This document shows positions 8,330 to 18,931 of a DNA stretch of 42,207 bases, in pieces. The notes under the pieces are model-generated. The model did no database searches and was not told the origin of the DNA. It saw only the letters and a program-made list of their open reading frames with translations. Source of the stretch: JAAYXU01 sp050942555 (GTDB lineage Bacteria > Bacillota > Clostridia > Christensenellales > UMGS416); assembly GCA_050942555.1 (NCBI GenBank), contig JBMNNN010000001.1, positions 1 to 42,207 of the forward strand. Reading direction: 5' to 3'. Both the position numbers and the translations under genes were made by a program. How positions within the stretch are numbered: the first letter of the stretch is position 1; each line of letters begins with the position of its first letter.

Positions 8330-8357
8330 AAAGCCCCCGGGGTTGCCGGGGGCTTTT
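8330..8357. terminator. Bidirectional terminator between dusB and galE
   Basis: An 11-bp perfect stem, AAAGCCCCCGG (8330-8340) pairing with CCGGGGGCTTT (8346-8356), with a 5-nt loop. The A-tract on one side and T-tract on the other let it work for both converging genes. Confidence 0.92.
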
Positions 8358-8369
8358 AATGAGCGGGTA

Positions 8370-9380
8370 TTAATAACCGAGCATCCGGGGCCGGACCTCG
8401 TGAACCCAGCGCAGCGCGTCGGCGATCGTCTGCGTCAGGGAAAGCTCGGTCTTCCAGCCCAGCAGCCTGGCCGCCCGGTCGGCGCTCGCGTAGGCTCCGG
8501 CCACATCGCCGTCGCGGGGCGGCGCTTCCTCCTTGGGGATCGGCCTGCCCCATACGGTCTCAAAAGCGGCAACCAGCTCGCGAACCGTAACGCCCCGTCC
8601 CGAGCCCAGGTTGATGGGTATATAGTCTCCTCCGAACGCGTCGAATGCCGCTTCGAAACGCTCCACCGCCAATACGTGGGCGCGCGCCAGATCCCAGACA
8701 TGCAGGTAGTCGCGTATGCCCGAGCCGTCGCGGGTGGGCCAGTCGACGCCTGTGATGCGGAATATCGGGATCCTGCCCGAGGCGACGTCGGCCAGTATGT
8801 CCAGCACGTGCGTGGGGGCCTCGTCGTAGGGACCCGTCCGCATCGCGGGATCCGCGCCGATGGGGTTAAAGTACCGCAGCGCGATCGAGCGGAAATGCAG
8901 CGCCCGGCTCATGTCTTCGAGCATCATTTCGATCATATGCTTGGTGCGGGCGTAGGGGCTGTCGGGAGCGTGGGGCGTGTCTTCCGAAACCTCAAAATCC
9001 GCTCCTGTGTTGCTGCCGTATATCGATGCGCTGCTGGAAAATATGATCCGCTTACAGCCCAGCTCGCCCAGGGCGCGGAAAAGCTCCAGCGATTTGACGA
9101 CGTTTTCGTGATAATACAGGTACGGATGGGCGACCGACTCGGGTACGACGATGAGCGCGGCGAAATGCAGCGCTGCGCCGATGTCGGGGTGCTCCCGGAA
9201 AATGCGTCCGAGCAGCTCCCGGTCCGCGATGTCTCCCTCGTAGAATGGATACCGCACCGCGTACTCGCGGCGGCCGCGTATCAGCGAATCCAGTATGATG
9301 GGCGTGTGTCCTGCGTCCTCCAGCGCCGAGGCGGTGGTGGAGCCGATGTATCCGGCCCCGCCGGTTACCAACACTTTCAT
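8370..9380 (-). CDS. galE: UDP-glucose 4-epimerase
   Basis: The 336-residue cytoplasmic enzyme interconverts UDP-glucose and UDP-galactose with bound NAD, supplying galactose for polysaccharides or entering the Leloir pathway. It is an extended short-chain dehydrogenase: the NAD motif TGGAGYIGS is at residues 6-14, ALHFAALIVVPES at 70-82, FSSSASIYG at 114-122 and the catalytic pair Y143 and K147 in SPYARTKH. RYFNPIGADP and RDYLHVWDLARAH are the substrate-side motifs. AAGGAGA upstream supports ATG 9380. No other galactose or nucleotide-sugar gene is adjacent, so it seems to be a single-gene unit. Confidence 0.95.
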   Translation of the reverse strand: MKVLVTGGAGYIGSTTASALEDAGHTPIILDSLIRGRREYAVRYPFYEGDIADRELLGRIFREHPDIGAALHFAALIVVPESVAHPYLYYHENVVKSLELFRALGELGCKRIIFSSSASIYGSNTGADFEVSEDTPHAPDSPYARTKHMIEMMLEDMSRALHFRSIALRYFNPIGADPAMRTGPYDEAPTHVLDILADVASGRIPIFRITGVDWPTRDGSGIRDYLHVWDLARAHVLAVERFEAAFDAFGGDYIPINLGSGRGVTVRELVAAFETVWGRPIPKEEAPPRDGDVAGAYASADRAARLLGWKTELSLTQTIADALRWVHEVRPRMLGY

Positions 9381-9407
9381 AGCGAGTCTCCTTGCATTCT
9401 TCTGCTT

Positions 9408-9437
9408 ATTATAAACCTTCCCGGGTCGGAATGGAAT
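9408..9437 (-). promoter_or_regulatory. Probable galE promoter
   Basis: On the minus strand a perfect TATAAT (complement of 9408-9413) lies about 28 bp before the galE ATG. The -35 match at 17-18 bp is poor (TTCCAT or ATTCCA). The leader would be about 20 nt. The remaining space up to the rpoB promoter (9440-9630) is AT-rich and I see no gene in it. Confidence 0.45.
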
Positions 9438-9630
9438 AACTGCCGAGCCGGATGCGATACGGTTCGCTGCTGCCAGCATTCTTTTATTAGTGGCAACAGA
9501 ATATCCGTATCCAGCGGGAGTCATCCTTATGTAATATCACATCAAGACCGATCGAAGTTTTTCTTTCAGAAAAGTGTAACCTATGTTTGACGCCCGTACA
9601 AAAACAATACGGAAAAAAGTGACAAAGACG

Positions 9631-9659
9631 TTGACACCTTTTGATTTTCTTGATATAAT
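9631..9659 (+). promoter_or_regulatory. Consensus housekeeping promoter for rpoB-rpoC
   Basis: TTGACA (9631-9636), 17-bp spacer and TATAAT (9654-9659), preceded by the extended -10 TG at 9651-9652. Both hexamers match the sigma-A consensus exactly. Transcription should start near 9666. Confidence 0.92.
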
Positions 9660-9665
9660 ACCCCA

Positions 9666-9904
9666 TTGTACCAGTATGTATTATCCTGCGCTATTATGCC
9701 CATTTCCCCGAGCGCAAAAGGGGAGGGGGCATCATGCGCGTCGCAGCGGTGAGCCGGGAACGATCTTATTGTACAGGGTTTGGGACTGGTTTGCAAGGGA
9801 ATAATACATACGGGCATGTCCGCCCCGCCGCGGCGGGGGATACCGCCCCTTCGTGCGGGGCGCGGATTGTTACTCGACAATGAATTAGGGGTGTGAGGCA
9901 TTTT
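9666..9904 (+). promoter_or_regulatory. Structured rpoB 5' leader, candidate regulatory RNA
   Basis: About 239 nt separate the predicted transcription start from the rpoB ATG. GTATGTATTAT (9674-9684) is perfectly complementary to ATAATACATAC (9801-9811), closing a large domain. Inside it ATGCCC (9696-9701) can pair with GGGCAT (9727-9732) and CCCC (9706-9709) with GGGG (9720-9723). After the domain comes a perfect GC palindrome CCCCGCCGCGGCGGGG (9823-9838), then CGCCCC (9844-9849) that can pair with GGGGCG (9857-9862). Alternatively CGCCCCGC (9821-9828) pairs with GCGGGGCG (9855-9862), excluding both small hairpins. There is no U-tract. Regulation is an inference. Confidence 0.5.
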
Positions 9905-13642
<3,738 letters not shown>

Positions 13643-13719
13643 CGTCGGCGCGTTTCAGCGCGCAGGCCCGTGCCTTCCAACGGCATCATTGCTGACAAGT
13701 ACAGAAGGGAGCGACCTCT

Positions 13720-16700
13720 TTGTTCGAACAAAATGCATTTGACGCGATTCGCATCGGCCTTGCATCCCCGGAGAAGATACTCGAGTGGTCCCGGGGAGAG
13801 GTCACCAAACCCGAAACCATCAACTACCGGACCCTCAAGCCCGAGCGGGACGGTCTTTTCTGCGAGCGCATATTCGGGCCCACGAAGGACTGGGAATGCC
13901 ACTGCGGCAAGTACAAGCGCATCCGCTACAAGGGCATCGTATGCGACAAATGCGGCGTGGAAGTCACGCGCAGCAAGGTGCGCCGCGAGCGCATGGGCCA
14001 CATACAGCTGGCGGCTCCGGTATCCCACATATGGTATTTCCGGGCCATCCCGAGCCGGATGGGGCTGCTGCTCGACATGTCGCCCCGCGCACTGGACAAG
14101 GTGCTCTATTTCGCGGCGTTTGTCGTCACCGATCCGGGCGACACGCCCCTTGAATACAAGCAGCTGCTCACCGACAGGGAGTACCGCGAGCAGATGGATA
14201 TGTACGAGGGCCGCTTCAAGGCCGGCATGGGCGCCGAGGCGATCAAGGAACTGCTCCTCAAGATCGACCTCGACCAGCAGGCCAATGAGCTCAAGGACAT
14301 CATCGCGAATTCGACCGGGCAGAAAAAGCTGCGCGCCGTCAAGCGCCTCGAGGTCGTCGAGGCATTCCGCCAGTCGGGCAACCGCCCCGAATGGATGATA
14401 CTGGACGTGATTCCGGTCATCCCGCCCGAGATACGGCCCATGGTGCAGCTGGACGGCGGCCGCTTCGCGACATCGGATCTCAACGATCTCTACCGCCGGG
14501 TCATCAACCGCAACAACCGGCTAAAGCGCCTGCTGGACCTGGGCGCTCCCGATATCATCGTGCGCAACGAGAAGCGGATGCTCCAGGAGGCCGTCGACGC
14601 GCTGATCGACAACGGCCGCCGCGGTCGTCCGGTCACCGGACCGGGGAACCGGCCCCTTAAAAGCCTGTCCGACATGCTGCGCGGCAAGCAGGGGCGCTTC
14701 CGTCAGAACCTTCTGGGAAAGCGCGTCGACTACTCGGGCCGCTCGGTCATCGTGGTGGGTCCCGACCTTAAAATGTACCAGTGCGGCCTGCCAAAGGAAA
14801 TGGCGCTCGAGCTTTTCAAGCCCTTCGTGATGAAGGAGCTGGTGGAGAAGGGATTCGCCCACAACATCAAGTCGGCCAAGCGCATGGTCGAACGCGTGCG
14901 TCCCGAGGTCTGGGACATACTCGAACAGGTCATCAAGGAGCATCCGGTGCTGCTGAACCGCGCTCCGACGCTGCACAGGCTGGGCATACAGGCCTTTGAG
15001 CCCGTACTCGTCGAGGGCAAGGCGCTGCGCATCCATCCGCTGGTCTGTACCGCATACAACGCGGACTTCGACGGCGACCAGATGGCGGTGCATGTGCCGC
15101 TGTCGGTCGAGGCGCAGGCCGAGGCCCGTTTCCTGATGTTGGCCTCCAACAACATGCTCAAGCCCGTGGACGGCAATCCGGTCGTGTGTCCGACACAGGA
15201 TATGGTTATCGGCATATACTATCTCACGCTGGAGCGCCCGGGCGCCAGGGGCGAGGGCCGCTTCTTCTGCGACAAGAACGAGGCGATCATGGCCTATCAG
15301 GTCGGAGACATCGACCTGCAGGCCAAGGTGCATGTCCGCGTCAGGCGCGGTGAGGGAGCCGAGGCCCGCAGCACGATGCTGCATACGACGACCGGCCGGA
15401 TCATATTCAACGAGGCCATCCCGCAGGATCTGGGGTTTGTGGATCGCTCCCGCCCCGAGAACGAGCTCGCTCTTGAAATCGACGAGCTTGTGACCGACCG
15501 GCTGCTGGCGCGCATCGTGGACAGGGTCTACCGCCTGCACGGCAACACGAAAACCGCGCAGATGATGGACCGCATCAAGGATCTTGGCTTTATGTACTCG
15601 ACGCTGGGCGCGATTACGGTATCGGTTTCGGACATCGTGGTCCCGAAGGAAAAGTCGGAGCTCATCGCCAGGGCCGAGGAACAGGTACAGCGTGTCGAGG
15701 AGGCGTTCCGCGAAGGGCTAATATCCGACGAGGAGCGCTACGAGCGCGTGGTACAGACCTGGAAGGATACGACCGACGCCGTCACCGAAGCGCTGATGCA
15801 TTCGCTGGATCAGTTTAACCCGATCTACATGATGTCCCATTCGGGCGCGCGCGGCAACACGAACCAGATCCGTCAGCTCGCGGGCATGAGGGGCATGGTG
15901 GCCAACCCTTCGGGGCGCATCATCGAGATGCCCATCCGCGCCAACTTCCGCGAAGGCCTGACGGTGCTCGAGTTCTTCATTTCCTCCCACGGTACCCGCA
16001 AGGGCCTGGCCGACACGGCGCTGCGCACCGCCGACTCGGGGTACCTGACGCGGCGTCTGGTCGACGTGTCGCAGGACGTCATCATCCGCAACGAGGACTG
16101 CTTCGCCGTGCGGGGCGAGCGGGTGCGGGGCATCGTCGCCCGCGCCATCAACGACGGCAGCCGCGTGATCGAGACGCTGCGCGACCGCATCGCCGGGCGG
16201 GTAACGGTGAACAACATACTGCACCCGCTGACCGGCGAGGTGCTCGCGCAGGCCAACGAAATTATATCGCACCAGATGGCCGACTTCATTACCGAGCTTA
16301 AATGGTACGAGGCCACAGCCGACATCATGGATCCCGAGACGGGAGCGGTGCTGCATGCCTCCGGGAGCCAGTTTGACGAGGCCGAGTACGAGCGCCTTCG
16401 CGCAATGGCGGGCATCGCGGATCCTCTCCCGGTCAGGGAGCGTTTCATACAGGAGGTCGAGATTCGCTCGGCGCTTACCTGCCGCAACGAGTCGGGCGTG
16501 TGCTCCAAGTGCTACGGTCTGGATCTGGCGACCGGAGAGCCCGTTCACGAGGGCGAGACGGTGGGAATCATCGCCGCGCAGTCGATCGGCGAGCCCGGCA
16601 CGCAGCTGACGATGCGCACGTTCCACACGGGCGGCGTAGCGGGCGACGACATCACGCAGGGTCTTCCCCGCGTCGAGGAGCTTTTCGAGGCGCGCAAGCC

Positions 16701-17433
16701 CAAGGGACTGGCCGTCATCTCCGAGATCGGCGGACGCGTTTCGCTGGGCGATCCGCGCAAGCGCGAGGTGATCATCACCTCCGAGGATGAGTCCAAGACC
16801 TATACGATACCGTTCGGCTCGCGCCTGGCTGTGGAGGAGGGGCAGATCATCGAGGCTGGCGACAGCCTGACAGAGGGCTCGGTCTATCCGCACGATATAC
16901 TCAAGATCAAGGGCGTCAAGGGCGTACAGGCGTATCTGCTAAAGGAAGTCCAGACGGTATACCGGCTCCAGGGCGTAGAGATCGCCGACAAGCACATCGA
17001 GATCGTGCTGCGGCAGATGCTGCGCAAGGTGCGCATCGAGGATTCGGGCGACACAACGATGCTGCCCGGGTCGCTCGTCGATATATTCGAGTTCGAGCGC
17101 GAGAACGAGCGGGTCGTGGCCGAGGACATGAACCCTGCAACCGCGATGCGGGTACTGCTGGGCATCACAAAGGCGAGCCTGGCGACCAATTCCTTCCTGT
17201 CGGCGGCTTCGTTCCAGGAGACGACGCGCGTGCTGACCGAGGCCGCGATCAAGGGCTATGTCGATCCCTTAATGGGGCTTAAGGAAAACGTGATCATCGG
17301 AAAGCTCATTCCCGCCGGAACCGGCATGAAGAAGTACCGCGAGCTGCGCATCAATACCGACTATGTGATTCCTGAGCAGGAGCCAGACCAGCTTGCCGAG
17401 GAAATGGACGAACTGCTGCAGCACGAGCTGTAA
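13720..17433 (+). CDS. rpoC: DNA-directed RNA polymerase subunit beta'
   Basis: The 1237-residue beta' subunit carries the active-site magnesium. The N-terminal zinc ribbon has C60, C62, C75 and C78 (WECHCGKYK, VCDKCGVE). The catalytic loop NADFDGDQMAVHVPL holds D449, D451 and D453. The bridge helix and trigger loop regions (SGARGNTNQIRQLAGMRG, GEPGTQLTMRTFHTGG) and the second zinc site (CRNESGVCSKCYGLD) are intact. The length is normal for Firmicutes. The start is TTG 13720, with AAGGGAG 8 nt upstream; no ATG is better placed. It shares the transcript with rpoB and ends at a hairpin. Confidence 0.98.
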   Translation: MFEQNAFDAIRIGLASPEKILEWSRGEVTKPETINYRTLKPERDGLFCERIFGPTKDWECHCGKYKRIRYKGIVCDKCGVEVTRSKVRRERMGHIQLAAPVSHIWYFRAIPSRMGLLLDMSPRALDKVLYFAAFVVTDPGDTPLEYKQLLTDREYREQMDMYEGRFKAGMGAEAIKELLLKIDLDQQANELKDIIANSTGQKKLRAVKRLEVVEAFRQSGNRPEWMILDVIPVIPPEIRPMVQLDGGRFATSDLNDLYRRVINRNNRLKRLLDLGAPDIIVRNEKRMLQEAVDALIDNGRRGRPVTGPGNRPLKSLSDMLRGKQGRFRQNLLGKRVDYSGRSVIVVGPDLKMYQCGLPKEMALELFKPFVMKELVEKGFAHNIKSAKRMVERVRPEVWDILEQVIKEHPVLLNRAPTLHRLGIQAFEPVLVEGKALRIHPLVCTAYNADFDGDQMAVHVPLSVEAQAEARFLMLASNNMLKPVDGNPVVCPTQDMVIGIYYLTLERPGARGEGRFFCDKNEAIMAYQVGDIDLQAKVHVRVRRGEGAEARSTMLHTTTGRIIFNEAIPQDLGFVDRSRPENELALEIDELVTDRLLARIVDRVYRLHGNTKTAQMMDRIKDLGFMYSTLGAITVSVSDIVVPKEKSELIARAEEQVQRVEEAFREGLISDEERYERVVQTWKDTTDAVTEALMHSLDQFNPIYMMSHSGARGNTNQIRQLAGMRGMVANPSGRIIEMPIRANFREGLTVLEFFISSHGTRKGLADTALRTADSGYLTRRLVDVSQDVIIRNEDCFAVRGERVRGIVARAINDGSRVIETLRDRIAGRVTVNNILHPLTGEVLAQANEIISHQMADFITELKWYEATADIMDPETGAVLHASGSQFDEAEYERLRAMAGIADPLPVRERFIQEVEIRSALTCRNESGVCSKCYGLDLATGEPVHEGETVGIIAAQSIGEPGTQLTMRTFHTGGVAGDDITQGLPRVEELFEARKPKGLAVISEIGGRVSLGDPRKREVIITSEDESKTYTIPFGSRLAVEEGQIIEAGDSLTEGSVYPHDILKIKGVKGVQAYLLKEVQTVYRLQGVEIADKHIEIVLRQMLRKVRIEDSGDTTMLPGSLVDIFEFERENERVVAEDMNPATAMRVLLGITKASLATNSFLSAASFQETTRVLTEAAIKGYVDPLMGLKENVIIGKLIPAGTGMKKYRELRINTDYVIPEQEPDQLAEEMDELLQHEL

Positions 17434-17443
17434 TATACGCGGA

Positions 17444-17494
17444 TTTCCCCGGATCGGGCGCGCCCCCGACCGGGGAAACCGCCAGATATTTTTT
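17444..17494 (+). terminator. Hairpin and T-run after rpoC
   Basis: TTTCCCCGG (17444-17452) pairs with CCGGGGAAA (17470-17478), with an inner TCGGG/CCCGA stem. A run of six T lies 10 nt after the stem rather than directly behind it, so termination may be partial and some transcripts may run into the next operon. Confidence 0.6.
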
Positions 17495-17495
17495 A

Positions 17496-17524
17496 TTGAC
17501 ACCAATACAATCCTTTGGTAGAAT
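17496..17524 (+). promoter_or_regulatory. Strong promoter of the str operon (ybxF-rpsL-rpsG-fusA)
   Basis: TTGACA (17496-17501), 17-bp spacer and TAGAAT (17519-17524), one mismatch from the sigma-A consensus overall. It lies directly after the rpoC hairpin and 47 bp before the ybxF start. Confidence 0.88.
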
Positions 17525-17571
17525 ATCGGGGCGTGTGAGCCCGAGGGCTTGAAGGAGGACGCAATTTAACC

Positions 17572-17853
17572 GTGAACGATCTGGCTGATCCCCGAAAACG
17601 TATCGTCGGCACCAAAGAGGTGCTGCGGATGGTGCGGGAGGGCAGAGCCTGCACAGTCTACATCGCCGAGGATGCCGACGAGCATATCCGCCAGAAGATT
17701 CTCAGGGCATGCAGCGAAGGAGGAGCCGCCGACGTGCGCATGGTTCCTACAATGGCTGAGCTGGGCGCAGCCTGCCGCATCGAAGTGGGCGCCGCGGCGG
17801 CCTGCGTAACCGAGGAAGAATGCCTGGGAAAACAAGGTTCCCGCGTGGGTTGA
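17572..17853 (+). CDS. ybxF: L7Ae/L30e-family RNA-binding protein, YbxF-like
   Basis: A small protein of 93 residues in the place where Firmicutes carry ybxF, between rpoC and rpsL. KRIVGTKEVLRMVREGRA, VYIAEDADEHI, VPTMAELGAACRIEVGAAAA match the L7Ae fold, which binds kink-turn RNA; B. subtilis YbxF is ribosome-associated. The start is GTG 17572; AAGGAGG is about 13 nt upstream, a little far, but no nearer start in frame is better. It is the first gene of the str operon. Binding of a particular K-turn is not shown here. Confidence 0.88.
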   Translation: MNDLADPRKRIVGTKEVLRMVREGRACTVYIAEDADEHIRQKILRACSEGGAADVRMVPTMAELGAACRIEVGAAAACVTEEECLGKQGSRVG

Positions 17854-17906
17854 GGGAACTTCCGTAATGGATAAAGAACTGGAAGTAAGGAGGTGAAGGA
17901 GAAAAA

Positions 17907-18281
17907 ATGCCTACGATTAATCAAATCGTTCGCCAGGGGCGGCAGCGGATAAAAAAGAAGTCGAAGTCGCCCATCATGGAGAAATGTCCGCAAAAACGCG
18001 GCATGTGCCTGGCGGTCCGCACCGATACGCCCAAGAAGCCCAATTCGGCGCTTCGCAAGTTCGCAAGGGTGCGTCTGACCAACGGCAGGGAAGGCAACGC
18101 CTATATTTCCGGTATCGGCCACAATCTGCAGGAGCACTCGGTGGTGCTGATACGCGGGGGCAGGGTGCGCGATCTTCCAGGTGTCCGCTATCATATTATC
18201 CGCGGCGCGCTGGATGCCGCAGGAGTCGAGGGACGCAGGCAGGCTCGTTCCTGCTACGGCGCCAAACGCCCCAAGACCTGA
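17907..18281 (+). CDS. rpsL: 30S ribosomal protein S12
   Basis: The 124-residue S12 sits at the decoding centre of the small subunit and controls accuracy. TPKKPNSALRK keeps Lys43, but the second streptomycin loop reads RGGRVRDLPGVRYH, with Arg88 where most bacteria have Lys88 (codon CGC at 18168-18170). Substitution K88R is a classical streptomycin-resistance change in M. tuberculosis and E. coli. Asp89, the usual methylthiolation site, is kept. A GGAGGTGAAGGAG ribosome binding site precedes the ATG. rpsG follows after an intercistronic hairpin. Confidence 0.98.
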   Translation: MPTINQIVRQGRQRIKKKSKSPIMEKCPQKRGMCLAVRTDTPKKPNSALRKFARVRLTNGREGNAYISGIGHNLQEHSVVLIRGGRVRDLPGVRYHIIRGALDAAGVEGRRQARSCYGAKRPKT

Positions 18282-18331
18282 TTTCCGAGAATTCGGGCGA
18301 CCCGTTTTTGACCGCCGAATCCGGATAGAAA

Positions 18332-18374
18332 ACGAAACGCCCAGCGAAAACCGGCCCCAGGGCCGGCGTTTCGT
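18332..18374 (+). promoter_or_regulatory. Intercistronic hairpin between rpsL and rpsG, possible S7-binding site
   Basis: ACGAAACGCC (18332-18341) is the exact inverse of GGCGTTTCGT (18365-18374). Between them CCGGCCC (18351-18357) pairs with GGGCCGG (18360-18366), sharing two bases with the outer arm. There is no U-tract, so it is not a typical terminator. In E. coli, S7 represses its own operon by binding the S12-S7 intercistronic RNA; a similar role here is inference from position and structure. Confidence 0.5.
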
Positions 18375-18402
18375 GGTATTGACCTAGAAGGAGGTAGTAC
18401 TC

Positions 18403-18873
18403 ATGCCAAGACGCGCAGACATAGCTCCGCGCGCGGTGCTGCCTGACCCGGTTTATGGCAACATGGTGGTCACCAAGCTCATCAACCAGGTCATGCGTGA
18501 CGGCAAAAAGGGCATCGCACAGCGAGTCTGTTATGATGCATTCAATATCGTACAGAATAAGACCGGGCGCGATCCGATCGAAGTATTTGAGCAGGCGATC
18601 AACAATATCATGCCGGTGCTGGAGGTCAAGGCCCGCCGGGTCGGCGGCTCGACCTACCAGGTTCCCGTCGAGGTCAGGCCCGCGCGCCGCCAGACGCTGG
18701 GGATCCGCTGGCTGGTTTCCTTCGCCCGGGCCCGCGGCGAGCGGACCATGAGCGAGAAGCTGGCAGGCGAGATCATCGACGCGGCCTCAGGCGGCGGTAA
18801 CGCGGTCAAGCGCAAGGAAGACATGCACCGCATGGCGGAAGCCAACCGCGCATTCGCGCACTACCGCTGGTAA
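18403..18873 (+). CDS. rpsG: 30S ribosomal protein S7
   Basis: The 156-residue S7 is a primary binder of the 16S rRNA 3' domain and nucleates assembly of the head of the small subunit. MPRRADIAPRAVLPDPVYG, KRIAQRVCY-like KKGIAQRVCYDAF, NNIMPVLEVKARRVGGSTYQ and RRQTLGIRWLVSFAR match the family, ending in the conserved ANRAFAHYRW. AGAAGGAGG precedes ATG 18403. It is third in the str operon, and the hairpin before it may serve for autoregulation. Confidence 0.98.
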   Translation: MPRRADIAPRAVLPDPVYGNMVVTKLINQVMRDGKKGIAQRVCYDAFNIVQNKTGRDPIEVFEQAINNIMPVLEVKARRVGGSTYQVPVEVRPARRQTLGIRWLVSFARARGERTMSEKLAGEIIDAASGGGNAVKRKEDMHRMAEANRAFAHYRW

Positions 18874-18931
18874 AGGCGAAACCCGCTTTTGTATCATAGT
18901 ATAGGAAGGTACCAGGGAAGGAGGTGTCATC

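Noticed and set aside
8241..9590. Rightward open frame of 449 codons opposite galE
   Set aside because: galE is complete on the minus strand with catalytic Tyr/Lys and a ribosome binding site; the antisense product has no family features.
9583..9804. Possible 73-codon gene before rpoB
   Set aside because: It spans the consensus rpoB promoter, has no ribosome binding site and no sensible product.
9823..9838. GC palindrome in the rpoB leader as a terminator
   Set aside because: No U-tract follows; it is better seen as part of a leader structure.
9666..9904. Classical L10 leader
   Set aside because: That element precedes rplJ; here rpoB follows directly and I could not recognise the L10 kink-turn pattern by eye. 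A covariance-model search would decide.
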